From Achromobacter spanius (GTDB lineage Bacteria > Pseudomonadota > Gammaproteobacteria > Burkholderiales > Burkholderiaceae_B): a stretch of 64,000 nt of DNA. Shown here in pieces: positions 34,187 through 43,600 of the stretch. The position numbers and the translations under genes are program-made. The notes under the pieces are model-generated. The model did no database searches, had not been told where the DNA came from, and saw nothing but the letters and a program-made list of their open reading frames with translations. The stretch covers positions 1,240,001 to 1,304,000 of the forward strand of contig NZ_CP121261.1 in the NCBI RefSeq assembly GCF_029637605.1. The letters run 5' to 3'. Every line of letters starts with the position of its first letter. Positions within the stretch are counted from its first letter, which is position 1.

Positions 34187-34777
34187 TCAGGGCGTTGGCG
34201 CAGGGGCCTCGACGGTCTCGGGTGGGATCAACGGGTCAAAGTCCTGCCACTTGCCGTCACGCCATCGACCTTGCGCGCGTTCGATGTCATGCCCGCCAGA
34301 CTCGCGCAGCACACGCCGGGCCAAGGCCTCCTGCTCGGTCGACACATGCAGCGCCAACATGACGCCAGCCTGTCGCACGGCCGGATGGGATTCCTGCACC
34401 ACTGGTGTCATCGAGCTCTTGCGCCGGCCCCGGCCCACAACCCACATGGCGCCGGCCAACGCGCCGATGTACGCGCCCACGCCGGCGGCGGCGATAACAA
34501 TGAATATGGATGCCGCCATCTGGGCGGCGATTGCCCCGCCCAACAAGGCAAACAGCAGGCCCAAGGCCGATGCGCCCGCCACCGCGCCCACGTGCCCGCC
34601 CTTGGCGTCCGGGTCCGCCAGGCGGTCTCCCCCGAGCGGATAGCGCGAGTGCTCTCCTGCCGTATTGATGTAGAACGTATGAACGTCCTCTTCGGTAAAA
34701 CCTTCCTTGAACAGGTTCTGCGTGGCGACGGAGGCCTGGTCAAACGTCTGGAACCTTGCGGCAACGATCAAAGACAT
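34187..34777 (-). CDS. Gly-zipper membrane protein with stress-type flanks
   Basis: A 196-residue protein: an N-terminal globular part (LIVAARFQTFDQASVATQNL..GFTEEDVHTFYIN) resembling heat-induced YflT-like folds, then two membrane segments rich in Ala/Gly (ASALGLLFALLGGAIAAQM and IVIAAAGVGAYIGALAGAMW), and a C-terminal part repeating the alpha-beta style (VMLALHVSTEQEALARRVLRESGGHDIERAQG). The start is the ATG at 34777 after GGGAG. Function unknown. A moderate -24/-12 element lies at 34810-34825. Confidence 0.8.
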   Translation of the reverse strand: MSLIVAARFQTFDQASVATQNLFKEGFTEEDVHTFYINTAGEHSRYPLGGDRLADPDAKGGHVGAVAGASALGLLFALLGGAIAAQMAASIFIVIAAAGVGAYIGALAGAMWVVGRGRRKSSMTPVVQESHPAVRQAGVMLALHVSTEQEALARRVLRESGGHDIERAQGRWRDGKWQDFDPLIPPETVEAPAPTP

Positions 34778-34809
34778 AGCGTTCTCCCGTGTGCGGACAG
34801 ACGCATGCC

Positions 34810-34825
34810 AGCAACTGGCATACCC
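34810..34825 (-). promoter_or_regulatory. Possible sigma-54 promoter
   Basis: Minus-strand GGGTATGCCAGTTGCT has the GG, the central A, the G and TTGCT in exact spacing, but two changes in the -24 half. It lies about 35 bases before the start at 34777 and faces away from the strong element at 34834. Confidence 0.5.
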
Positions 34826-34833
34826 GCGCACGT

Positions 34834-34849
34834 CGGCACGGCATTTGCT
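34834..34849 (+). promoter_or_regulatory. Sigma-54 -24/-12 promoter
   Basis: CGGCACGGCATTTGCT matches TGGCACG-N4-TTGCW at all but the first base. It should drive the acidic protein gene at 34921 and the DUF378 gene after it. Confidence 0.84.
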
Positions 34850-34920
34850 GAATTGTCCGAAGTGCGGTGCAGCCTCAGGACTGCCCCCCACCCTCTTTTG
34901 CAGCCACACCGGAGACCGTC

Positions 34921-35190
34921 ATGCCCGCGACCTCACCCCCCGATATTCGGCACCCCGACGACAGCGGCCGCCCCGATCTGGGCCCCAGCGATTCGTCCGA
35001 TTCCGCCAGCGACCTGCCTCCAAGCCGAACGCATACCGATAGCGACTCGCAAGCGACCGGCGAACGGGAAAGCGTTGATCCGGACCTGCGTGACGACGAC
35101 GGCGACGACATCGCGCCCGACCACGTCACGGACGCCGACGACGCGGGCGTATCCCATACGCCGCCTGACCCGGTTCGCAATGGCGGTTGA
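34921..35190 (+). CDS. Small acidic disordered protein
   Basis: An 89-residue protein very rich in Asp, Ser and Pro with hardly any hydrophobic residues (ESVDPDLRDDDGDDIAPDH in the middle). No known family. GGAGACCGTC precedes the ATG at 34921. It is first in a probable two-gene unit with the DUF378 gene 32 bases downstream, behind a strong sigma-54 promoter. The composition suggests an intrinsically disordered hydrophilin-like protein. Confidence 0.75.
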   Translation: MPATSPPDIRHPDDSGRPDLGPSDSSDSASDLPPSRTHTDSDSQATGERESVDPDLRDDDGDDIAPDHVTDADDAGVSHTPPDPVRNGG

Positions 35191-35222
35191 TCCCACGCAC
35201 CCACAATCGGAGCATGCCAACC

Positions 35223-35501
35223 ATGGACGTGTCGGGCAAAAGTGAAAATATTTCAGAACATCAAGAAGATTTTTCCGCGCGCCCGATAGGTCGCGCACGT
35301 GAACTGTCCTTCCTGGATTGGACCGCGTTGATCCTGGTGGTGGCGGGTGGCTTGAATTGTGGCTTGATGGCCGCCGTCAACCTGGATGTCTTCGCCAAGA
35401 TCTTTCCCGAAGCCGCGGTGCGTGGCATTCAGGGCTTGATCGGGCTGGCCGCCCTGCATTGCGTCGTCATGCTGTTCCGATGGGGAGACGAACCGGGCTG
35501 A
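35223..35501 (+). CDS. DUF378 small membrane protein
   Basis: A 92-residue protein with two transmembrane helices (LSFLDWTALILVVAGGLNCGLMA and GIQGLIGLAALHCVVMLF) and the DUF378 motif GGLNCGL...F followed by a short loop. The N-terminal 35 residues are hydrophilic, longer than the family core. The ATG at 35223 is ten bases after GGAG and preferred over the ATG at 35214, which is too close. Role unknown. Confidence 0.85.
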   Translation: MDVSGKSENISEHQEDFSARPIGRARELSFLDWTALILVVAGGLNCGLMAAVNLDVFAKIFPEAAVRGIQGLIGLAALHCVVMLFRWGDEPG

Positions 35502-35531
35502 ATGCCCGGCGCTCCTTGCTTGCCCGCCCTT

Positions 35532-35753
35532 CTAGTTACCCGACTTGCGGGTGCCCGGATACTGACCACCTTCCTCGAACTCTGGCCCGCGCGTGTGGGG
35601 CTTTTTGTCCGCCGGACGCTTGGCGGGCTCGCGTGCTTTCCCGTATCCCGGTTTATCCGCGCCAAACTGACCGCTGTCGCGCGCGGCTTCGGATTCGTCC
35701 TTGGGTTCGTTCGCTTTGGAATTCCCCGGATCCTGCTCAGTGTGCTGCGTCAT
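35532..35753 (-). CDS. Small hydrophilic stress-type protein
   Basis: A 73-residue charged protein (Glu, Lys, Gly, Pro rich; GQFGADKPGYGKAREPAKRP and EFEEGGQYPGTRKSG). The GG-Q-Y-P-G-T-R ending and overall style recall small KGG-type or general-stress hydrophilic proteins, but no family is assigned. GGAGAA stands five bases before the ATG at 35753. A strong sigma-54 promoter lies at 35790-35805. Convergent with the DUF378 gene. Confidence 0.75.
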   Translation of the reverse strand: MTQHTEQDPGNSKANEPKDESEAARDSGQFGADKPGYGKAREPAKRPADKKPHTRGPEFEEGGQYPGTRKSGN

Positions 35754-35789
35754 CTCGTTCTCCGTATCGCGTAATGCGCCACCTGGTTG

Positions 35790-35805
35790 CGCAAGTGGCA
35801 TGCCC
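35790..35805 (-). promoter_or_regulatory. Sigma-54 -24/-12 promoter
   Basis: Minus-strand GGGCATGCCACTTGCG keeps GGCA and TTGC with exact spacing; it differs at one inner and two outer bases. It lies 37 bases before the start at 35753. Confidence 0.76.
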
Positions 35806-35849
35806 GGGCTAGTGGACACGCCACGGCAAATAGCAGGCTGCGGACACGG

Positions 35850-37232
35850 TCAAGCGGCATTCCTGGAATCGCGCGACCCGGCGTCATCGCTGGGCAGCAC
35901 GATTCCGGCGGCCGCGTATTCTTCCAGGCGGTTGTAGAGCGTCTTGGGGCTGATGCCTAGCATCAGCGCGGCCTGCTTCTTCACGCCATTGCAGCGTTCC
36001 AGCGTGGCCAGGATCAGGCGCCGATCCGCTTCCGCCAGCGTCTCGCCAACGGGCACACTGACTTCATCGCCCGCCCCATCGCCAGCTGGCGATACTTGCG
36101 GCACCAGCATGTCCACGCCCAGCACATCGCCATCGGCCATGATGAAGGCGCGGCGCACGAAGTTCTTCAGCTCGCGCACATTACCCGGCCATTCGTACTG
36201 CTTGAGCACTTCCGCGGCCTCGGGTGAAAACGCCTTGCTCTTGCCGGACTCCTGGTTTTGCGCCTGTAGAAAACGGCGCGCCAACAGCAGGATGTCATCG
36301 CCGCGCTCTCGCAGTGGCGGCAATTCAATCGGAAAGACGCTCAGTCGGTAATAAAGGTCTTCGCGCAGCTTGCCTTCCTGCACGGCCTGTTCAGGATTGC
36401 GGTTGGTGGCCGCCACAATGCGGATGTTGCAGTTGATCTCGCGATTCGTGCCCACCCGCATGAATTGCCCGGTTTCCAGCACCCGCAATAGCTTGACCTG
36501 CAGGTCCAACGGCATCTCGGTCACTTCGTCCAGGAACAGCGTGCCGCCGTCTGCCCGTTCGAAGTAGCCCTTGTGCTGACGGTCGGCGCCCGTGAAGCTG
36601 CCGCGCTCGTGCCCGAACATTTCGCTTTCGATCAGGTTCGGCGAGATCGCCCCACAGTTGACCGCAATGAACGGCCGCTGGCGGCGCGTGCTGAGTTCGT
36701 GGATGGCATGCGCGGCTAATTCCTTGCCGGTGCCGCTTTCGCCGATCAATAAGGTCGTGACGTTGGTGGGCGCGACCCGCCCGATCTGGCGATAGAGCTC
36801 GACCATGCGCGGCGACTCGCCGTACAGCTTGCCAAAGCGGCCAGGTTCCTCGAAGGGCATGCCAGGGACTTCGCCGCCTGCGTTCGTCACGACGCGCGTC
36901 AAGATTTCGTTCAGCCGTTCCATGCAGATCGGCTTGACCAGGAAATCGCTTGCGCCCAGGCGCAAGGCCTGCACCGCGTAATCCACGGTGCCATGGCCCG
37001 TCATTACCACGACTTCGGCGCTGGCCACGGCCGCATTCTTGAAGATGTCCAGACCGTTGCCCCCTGGCAAGCGGACATCGGTCAACACCAGATCCGGCGC
37101 TTGCCGTTCCAGCTGTATCAGCGCATCTTTGATGCTGCCTGCCACTGCCACCGAAAAACCGCAGTCGCGGCCCATTTCGGCCAGTGTTTCCCGGATCGCG
37201 TCGTCGTCGTCGACGACAAGCAGATGAGGCAT
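35850..37232 (-). CDS. NtrC-family sigma-54 response regulator
   Basis: A 460-residue response regulator in three parts. The receiver domain (1-120) has the acidic pocket VVDDDDA, phospho-acceptor Asp52 in LVLTDVRLPG and Lys in FLVKP. The AAA+ domain (about 140-380) has Walker A GESGTGKE, the sigma-54 contact loop as GSFTGA, Walker [10 protein letters not shown], and [13 protein letters not shown] Fis-type helix-turn-helix closes the protein (QAALMLGISPKTLYNRLEEY). The GSFTGA variant keeps the essential Phe-Thr. The ATG at 37232 has GGAGAAG upstream. Likely partner of the hybrid kinase at 40643 or another kinase; divergent from the second activator. Confidence 0.94.
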   Translation of the reverse strand: MPHLLVVDDDDAIRETLAEMGRDCGFSVAVAGSIKDALIQLERQAPDLVLTDVRLPGGNGLDIFKNAAVASAEVVVMTGHGTVDYAVQALRLGASDFLVKPICMERLNEILTRVVTNAGGEVPGMPFEEPGRFGKLYGESPRMVELYRQIGRVAPTNVTTLLIGESGTGKELAAHAIHELSTRRQRPFIAVNCGAISPNLIESEMFGHERGSFTGADRQHKGYFERADGGTLFLDEVTEMPLDLQVKLLRVLETGQFMRVGTNREINCNIRIVAATNRNPEQAVQEGKLREDLYYRLSVFPIELPPLRERGDDILLLARRFLQAQNQESGKSKAFSPEAAEVLKQYEWPGNVRELKNFVRRAFIMADGDVLGVDMLVPQVSPAGDGAGDEVSVPVGETLAEADRRLILATLERCNGVKKQAALMLGISPKTLYNRLEEYAAAGIVLPSDDAGSRDSRNAA

Positions 37233-37436
37233 AGCTTCTCCGTGTAGACGTGCGGTATAGGTGAATATCGTCACGCATTTGTCAGTACGAGCATAGACAG
37301 TCTGGCCGCATAATGCGTAAACAATCGATACTGTCGACTAAAGTTTTCGAATACTTGCAACTGGTCGCAATCGCGCGGCGTACGCGCCACTACGATTGTG
37401 CAGTCGCGTTAGGCCCCGGCGGCCCGAGGTATCAGT

Positions 37437-38438
37437 ATGGCAAATCGCACCACCGCGCGGCGCGACAGTGCGCCCGTGTCCCCAGTTACTCCCATGGACG
37501 TGACCGGCATGTCCGCCGTCATGCAAAAATTGGCGACCCAACTGCAACTGGCGGCGGCGACAGACGCCAGTGTCTTCATCGTGGGAGAAAGCGGCTCGGG
37601 CAAAGAGATTATCGCCCGCGCGATCCACGACGGCAGCGACCGCCGTGGCGCGCCCTTCGTGGCCGTGAACTGCGGCGCAATCAGCGGCACCCTGGCGCAC
37701 GCCGAACTCTTCGGCCATGAAAAAGGCAGCTTTACCGGCGCGGTGGCGCAGAACGCGGGCTACTTTGAATACGCCAGCGGCGGCACCTTGTTCCTGGATG
37801 AAGTCACGGAAATGCCGCCCGACATGCAGGTGCATTTTCTGCGTGTGCTGGAAGCCGGCACTTATCAGCGCGTGGGCGGCACGGATCTGCTGCGCGCCAA
37901 CGTGCGCATCATTTGCGCCAGCAATCGCGACCCCGCCGTGTCTGTCGCCGATGGCCGGCTGCGCCAGGATTTCCTGCATCGCCTGCTGGTCATTCCCTTG
38001 CGCGTGCCGCCGCTGCGCGAGCGCGGCGATGACGCCGTGATCCTGGCCCAACAGTTCCTGGACGCCCTCAACACTCGGCACGAGACGCAAAAGACATTCT
38101 CCAAACGCATGCTGGAGGCTATCGCCCAGCATGACTGGCCAGGCAACGTGCGTGAGCTGCGCAATGTCGTCCAGCGCGCCTACATCCTGGCGGATACGCA
38201 GTTGGACGCCAACCTGCTCACCCGTCCCCCGGCCAGTCCGCAGGCCGAGCTGCGTGATGGCGGCATGAGTTTTCCCGTGGGCATGCCGCTGGACCAGGCG
38301 CAGCGCGCCTTCATCCTGGCCACCCTGGCCCATCATGGTGGCGACAAGCGGCGCACGGCAGAAACGCTGGGCGTCAGCTTGAAGACCCTATATAACCGCT
38401 TGGACGTCTACGAAAAGGAAGGCTTGGCTGACGGCTGA
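37437..38438 (+). CDS. Receiver-less sigma-54 activator
   Basis: A 333-residue activator lacking any sensor domain: the AAA+ domain begins near residue 20 (Walker A GESGSGKE about 49-56; GSFTGA about 97-102; Walker [10 protein letters not shown]) and a Fis-type helix-turn-helix ends it ([19 protein letters not shown]). Such activators are held constitutively active or controlled by a separate protein, as in PspF/HrpS types. GAGGT lies before the ATG at 37437. It runs directly towards rpoN, 143 bases upstream of it, and is divergent from the NtrC-like gene. Confidence 0.93.
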   Translation: MANRTTARRDSAPVSPVTPMDVTGMSAVMQKLATQLQLAAATDASVFIVGESGSGKEIIARAIHDGSDRRGAPFVAVNCGAISGTLAHAELFGHEKGSFTGAVAQNAGYFEYASGGTLFLDEVTEMPPDMQVHFLRVLEAGTYQRVGGTDLLRANVRIICASNRDPAVSVADGRLRQDFLHRLLVIPLRVPPLRERGDDAVILAQQFLDALNTRHETQKTFSKRMLEAIAQHDWPGNVRELRNVVQRAYILADTQLDANLLTRPPASPQAELRDGGMSFPVGMPLDQAQRAFILATLAHHGGDKRRTAETLGVSLKTLYNRLDVYEKEGLADG

Positions 38439-38515
38439 GCAGTTCTTACATTCCACTTGTAATACGGTGGCTGCCCCAGGCGACCGCCCCGTGTCCGCCC
38501 GCCCGCAAAACGGGC

Positions 38516-38531
38516 TGGCACGGATCTTGCA
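38516..38531 (+). promoter_or_regulatory. Perfect sigma-54 promoter in front of rpoN
   Basis: TGGCACGGATCTTGCA matches TGGCACG-N4-TTGCW at every defined base. It lies between the activator gene and rpoN, with the predicted transcript start about 40 bases before the rpoN start codon, so the sigma factor gene appears to be self-activated. Confidence 0.9.
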
Positions 38532-38581
38532 TCAGTCTTGGAAGGTGCCGCCCTCTGGCGGCTTTCATCCAGGAGACTCGA

Positions 38582-40039
38582 TTGGGCCACCCCTCGCAAG
38601 AATTGCGCCTGCGCCAACAAATGACGCTAGCGCCTCGCTTGCAGCAGTCTGTCAAGCTGCTGCAAATGTCGGCACTTGAGTTCACGACCGCGGTGGAACA
38701 TGCGCTAGCCACGAATCCTTTTCTTGAGGATGGCGACGACCAGGACACCGAACCGGCATCGAACCTGGATTCGATCAAACCGGGCAGTTTTGGTGACGGT
38801 ATCGAAACCGCCGGCGAGCCCGCGGCCGCCGCGCCCTCCCCGGAGACTGACGAACCCATGCCCGACGCGCCCGCGTATTCCGGCGACTACCCGACCCAAC
38901 TGGCCAGCGGTGGCGACGGCAAGGACATGGGGCAATGGGTGTGCGCCACCGTATCCATGCGGGAACGATTGTCGGCGGACCTGGGCAACTATCACCTGGA
39001 GCCGCGCGACCGCCTGCTGGCCGAATTCATCATTGATGCCTTGGACGACGACGGTTACCTGCGTGTGCCCTTGACCAGCCTGTCCGACCCCGCCAACCCC
39101 GCGTTCAGCCCCCCGCCCGACGAGGGCGAATGGACCGCTGCCCTGCGCCTTGTGCAGCAACTGGATGCACCGGGCCTGGCGGCTCGCGACCTGACCGAAT
39201 GCCTGTCGCTGCAACTGGCCGCCGCACAATCGGTGGCGCCGGTGGTGCGTGACCTGGCGTTGCGCATTGTGCGCGAACACCTGGACCGCCTGGGCAAGAA
39301 CGACTCCGCGGGTTTACGGCGCCTGCTGGGGTCTTCCGACGATGCGATCCGCGAGGCCTGCGCCCTGATCCGCAGCCTGAACCCCAAGCCGGGCTCGCGC
39401 TACAGCGCCGAGGCGCCGGTCTATGTCGTGCCGGATGTGTTTGTCGACAAGTGGCACTCGCGCTGGCGCGTTCTGCCCAACCGCAACGCCATGCCGCAAG
39501 CGCGGTTGCACCGCACGTACGCGGACCTGTTCCGGCGCGCGCGCCTGGACGACCGCAGCCCGATGGCGCAAGAGCTGCAGGAAGCACGCTGGCTGGTGCG
39601 CAATGTCGAGCAACGCTATACGACGATCCAGCGCGTGGCGGAAGCCATCGTCAAGCGCCAGCAAACGTTTTTTGAGTATGGTGAAGTCGCGTTGCGTCCG
39701 CTGATGTTGCGCGAAGTGGCCGATGACCTGGACATGCACGAGTCCACCGTGTCGCGCGCCACCGTCGGAAAGTACATGGTGACCCCGCGCGGTGTATTCG
39801 AGTTTCGTCACTTCTTTTCGCGCGAACTCGCCACGGAATCGGGCGGCTCGTGTTCAGCCGCGGCCGTTCGCGCGCTGATCAAGGAAATGGTCGAAGCCGA
39901 AGATCCCGCGATGCCGTTGTCGGACGTAGCGCTGACCCAGCAACTGGCGGCCAGCGGCATTCTGCTGGCGCGGCGCACCGTGTCCAAGTACCGCGGACAA
40001 CTGCGCGTGCCGCCCGCTGAACTGCGTAGGCAGCATTAA
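38582..40039 (+). CDS. rpoN: RNA polymerase sigma-54 factor, second-type copy
   Basis: A 485-residue sigma-54. Region I is RQQMTLAPRLQQSVKLLQMS...NPFLED at the N-terminus; an acidic region II follows (about 45-105); the core-binding part and the helix-turn-helix (MHESTVSRATVGKYM) come next; the C-terminal RpoN box reads ARRTVSKYRGQLRVP against the consensus ARRTVAKYRE. The start is TTG at 38582, six bases after AGGAG. The standard betaproteobacterial neighbours (lptB, hpf, ptsN) are absent, so this is likely an additional rpoN (rpoN2). It has its own -24/-12 promoter and ends at a bidirectional terminator. Confidence 0.93.
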   Translation: MGHPSQELRLRQQMTLAPRLQQSVKLLQMSALEFTTAVEHALATNPFLEDGDDQDTEPASNLDSIKPGSFGDGIETAGEPAAAAPSPETDEPMPDAPAYSGDYPTQLASGGDGKDMGQWVCATVSMRERLSADLGNYHLEPRDRLLAEFIIDALDDDGYLRVPLTSLSDPANPAFSPPPDEGEWTAALRLVQQLDAPGLAARDLTECLSLQLAAAQSVAPVVRDLALRIVREHLDRLGKNDSAGLRRLLGSSDDAIREACALIRSLNPKPGSRYSAEAPVYVVPDVFVDKWHSRWRVLPNRNAMPQARLHRTYADLFRRARLDDRSPMAQELQEARWLVRNVEQRYTTIQRVAEAIVKRQQTFFEYGEVALRPLMLREVADDLDMHESTVSRATVGKYMVTPRGVFEFRHFFSRELATESGGSCSAAAVRALIKEMVEAEDPAMPLSDVALTQQLAASGILLARRTVSKYRGQLRVPPAELRRQH

Positions 40040-40092
40040 GGCCAACGCGCGCCCGGCCTGCGGGTCGCGGCCCGCCAGGCTGAGCACATAAA

Positions 40093-40118
40093 AAAAGGCT
40101 TCCCTCGGGAAGCCTTTT
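40093..40118. terminator. Bidirectional terminator
   Basis: AAAAGGCTTCCC and GGGAAGCCTTTT form a 12-pair hairpin with a TC loop. Reading rightwards it ends in TTTT (for rpoN); reading leftwards it ends in seven T (for the exported protein gene at 40128). Confidence 0.88.
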
Positions 40119-40127
40119 GCCTGGCCC

Positions 40128-40481
40128 TTACTTCGAGCCGCCGGTGTTCGGGTATCCCGGAGGAGGCGTCGCGCCAGCTGCCGGCGTACGCGGCACGTTC
40201 TCATTCGCCTCGCGTTTTTTATTCGACATCTGACCCGAATGCTTGTCCGAAGACATCTTGCCGCTCTTGTCCACATTGGGCGGCTGGGTTCCGGTCGAGG
40301 GCGTCTCGTTGGGCGCTGGCGCCATCTGGCCAGCAGGCAACGGGCGATTGGGCGGCGCGGCAGTCGTGTCGTTAGGCGTGTTGGACGGCGAAGTCGAGGG
40401 CGCCGTTTGGGCCATTACCGCGCCCGCGGACGTCAAACCGGCAACCAATGCGAAAGCGCAAGTCAAAGGACGGAATTTCAT
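40128..40481 (-). CDS. Exported disordered Pro/Asn-rich protein
   Basis: A 117-residue protein with a Sec signal peptide (LTCAFALVAGLTSAGAVMA, cleavage near residue 24) and a mature part of Pro, Thr, Ser, Asn and Lys without predicted structure, ending ATPPPGYPNTGGSK. AAGGAG precedes the ATG. A -24/-12 element lies at 40518-40533. It is convergent with rpoN and shares the terminator. No family recognised; it parallels the exported protein at 18736. Confidence 0.75.
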   Translation of the reverse strand: MKFRPLTCAFALVAGLTSAGAVMAQTAPSTSPSNTPNDTTAAPPNRPLPAGQMAPAPNETPSTGTQPPNVDKSGKMSSDKHSGQMSNKKREANENVPRTPAAGATPPPGYPNTGGSK

Positions 40482-40517
40482 AGTCAGACTCCTTAGTGGG
40501 AAGTGCACACGTCTATA

Positions 40518-40533
40518 AGCAATCGCCGTTCCT
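40518..40533 (-). promoter_or_regulatory. Sigma-54 -24/-12 promoter
   Basis: Minus-strand AGGAACGGCGATTGCT keeps GG, ACG and TTGCT with exact spacing and differs at the first and fourth bases only. It lies 37 bases before the exported-protein start. Confidence 0.72.
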
Positions 40534-40642
40534 GACCTGTGAACTCGCCCACCTTGCGCAATATGGCCTTCCAGCGCGCACGGCCGGGTATTTTTTACCT
40601 GCCTTTGCAACACCGTCACCCCCGGGCGGCCGTGCCCGGGGC

Positions 40643-43600
40643 CTACCCCGCGCGGCTACCGTCCCTTTCAAGTTCTGACTCATCCAGCATGCGCTGCACG
40701 CGCTCGCCCAACACTTCCAGCGAGAACGGCTTCACGATCAATTCGATACCGTGTTCCAGAAAGCCGGCTCCTCGAGCCGCGCTCTCGGCATAGCCCGTCA
40801 TCAACAGCACCTTCAGCCCAGGATGCGCCGCCCGCGCCGCGTCGGCCAATTGCCGTCCATTCAAGGCGGGCAACCCCACGTCGGTCACCAGCAGGTCGAT
40901 ATCGGTCGTGTGCAGCACCAGTTCCAGGCCGGCCTCACCGTCCGCCGCCGTCAACACCTGCATGCCCTGTTCGGCCAGGAACTCACGCACCATGTCACGC
41001 ACATTGGTGTCGTCTTCCACGACCACCACCACGGAAGGCTGCGTCGCATCTTGCGTCCGGTGCGCAGCAGGTTCGGGCCGTTGCGCGGCATCCGGGGCGC
41101 CTTCGTAACGCGGCAGCAGCAGTTTGACCGTTGTGCCCTGGCCCACCACGCTTTCCAACACCGCCATGCCGCCCGCCTGCTTGGCGAACCCGTAGATCAT
41201 CGACAGGCCCAGCCCCGTGCCTTCGCCCAAGGGCTTGGTCGTGAAGAAGGGGTCGAAGGCATGGGCCAGCACGTCCGGCGGCATGCCGCAGCCTACGTCC
41301 GTGACGGAGACTTCGACGAACTCCCCGGGGCTTACGCCGGGATAGGGGCGTAGCGTGGCCTCGTCCAGGCGCGTATTCAAGGCCGCGACGGTCAACTCGC
41401 CGCCATTGGGCATGGCGTCGCAAGCATTGATGACGAGATTCAGCAGTGCATTCTCAAACTGGTTCCGATCGCACCGCACCGTCCACAAGTCTGGCTCCAG
41501 CTTGAACGACAGCCGCACGCCCTCGCCCGTGTAGCGGTGGAACAGGTCGGCCATGGATTGCAGCGTGGGCGCCGCGCTGAACGGTTTCGGGTCAATCGGC
41601 TGGCGCCGTGAGAACGTCAGGAGACGTTGGGTCAGATGCGCGGCGCGATTCGCCGAATCCATGGCGACGTTGATGAAGCGCTGCGCCTGTTCCGGCGTGC
41701 CGGCCGCCAGCTTGCGCTGAATCAGGTACAAGGCGCCGGTGATGCCTTGAAGCATATTGTTGAAGTCATGCGCGATGCCGCCCGTCAGCCGGCCCACGGC
41801 TTCCATTTTCTGCGACTGGCGCAAGGCCTGTTCCGTATCGCGCAAGGTCTCGGCCTGTACCTTCAAGTCGGTGTCGTCGCGTCCCGTCATGTACAGGTTG
41901 TCTTGCGACCAGGACATGCTCCAGGTGATCCAGCGGTACGTGCCGTCGCGCGTCAGCAGCCGGTTTTCCATATGGCGGACCGTCTGTGCCGGATTGCCTT
42001 GCGAGGCCAGCGCGATCGTGTCGCGCGTGGCGGCCAGGTCGTCGGGATGGATCAGTTCGTTCAGGCCCATCGACAGGAACTGCTCGGGGCTCCAGCCCAG
42101 GATCGGCCGCACCGCCGGATTGACGCTGACAAAGCGGTCCTGGCCGTCGATCACGGCCAACAATTCCGGTGACAGGCGCCAGATGCGATCGCGCTCCGCG
42201 ATCGCGTCTTCCACGCGCTGTTCCAGGGTGCGGGCATATTGCGAGCGTTCGACGGCATCGCACAAGCGTTCGCAGACCTCTTCCAGAAACGCCACGTCGC
42301 CCGCCCTCAGCCGGCTGGTGGCCAGCGGTCGCACCAGCAAGGCTCCGCCCTGCCGGCCCCAGCGGCGCATCGGCACCACGATCGCGGACGGCCTGACTTC
42401 GCCGCCTTGTTCCGCCACCATGGGTTGCAGGTATGCCGTGCGGCCCTTGCGCATCGCCGCGTGAAAATCTTCGTCCATCTGATCAGGCTCTAGCGCCTGC
42501 TGCGCCGCCAAGTCTGCCTCGGACCGCCAACAGGCCGACAGCGTGACCGGTCCGTTCTCGTCCGGCCGTTCCAGCACGGCGGCCAGGCCCAGCGCAAGAT
42601 GCTGGCCCAAACCCGCGCACGCGGCGTGTTCTATCTCGCGTTGATGATGCAAGGCGCGCATGCGGTCAACCAGCGACAAGAGGAAGTTCTTGCGATGCTG
42701 TCCTTCCCACAATTCCGTCTCGGCCAGCTTGCGGGCAGTCACATCCAGGAACAAGGCCATCATGCGGTCATCGCCCTCTTTGCGGGCGCGGGCCTCGTAC
42801 CAGGCTTCTTTCGGCCCCGGCACGGCAAACTCAAACTGGATGGGCTCACCGGTTTCGACCACTTGGGCAAACGCATCCATGATCTGCCCCGGAACCCCGG
42901 GAATCATCTCGCGCAGCGTATGGCCCAGCGTGTCGCCCTCTTTCATGCCGCTTTGCCGCTCGAAGGCGGGGTTCACTTCCAGAAAGCGGAAGTCCACGAT
43001 GCGGCCGTCATCGTCGCGCAAGGCCTCGCTAAGAAAGAAAGCCTCTTGCATGCCGTCGAACATCGCGCGCCAGCGCTCACCGCTGGTACGCAACGCGGCA
43101 TCCGTCAGGTGGCGTTCGATCACCAGCGCCGCGCTGCGCGTCACCACCGCTATCGCTTCAATATCGTGGGCAGAGGGCGAGCGCGCGACGCTGTAATAGT
43201 TCGAGAACACGCCCAGCAAGCGGCCGTCGGGCGCTTTGATCGGTGTGGACCAGCAGCTGCGCAAGCCATGCGCGAGCGCCAGGTCGCGCCAGTTCTTCCA
43301 ATCCGGGTGAGACGCAATATCTTCCACGTATACCGGGTTGCCGGTGTATGCGGCCGTGCCCCATGAGGCCACGTTGGGTCCGATGGCCGTGCGTTGCACC
43401 GCCGCGCTGAACTCCGAAGGCAGGCTGGGCGCGGCATTGTGGACCAGATAGGTGCCTGTCTCATCGACCAGCGCGATCGCCGCGCGCAGCTCAACGCTGG
43501 ACTGGGCCTCGATGGCGTGCAAGACGTGTTCGAACACATGCGCCAGCGGCACACCGGCCGCTATGCGCTGCAACATGATCCGTTCTTCCTCCAGACGGGC

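Noticed and set aside
30032..36000. Genomic island acquired by phage or integrase
   Set aside because: No integrase, transposase, tRNA end or obvious composition break was seen; the stress island looks like a resident cluster.
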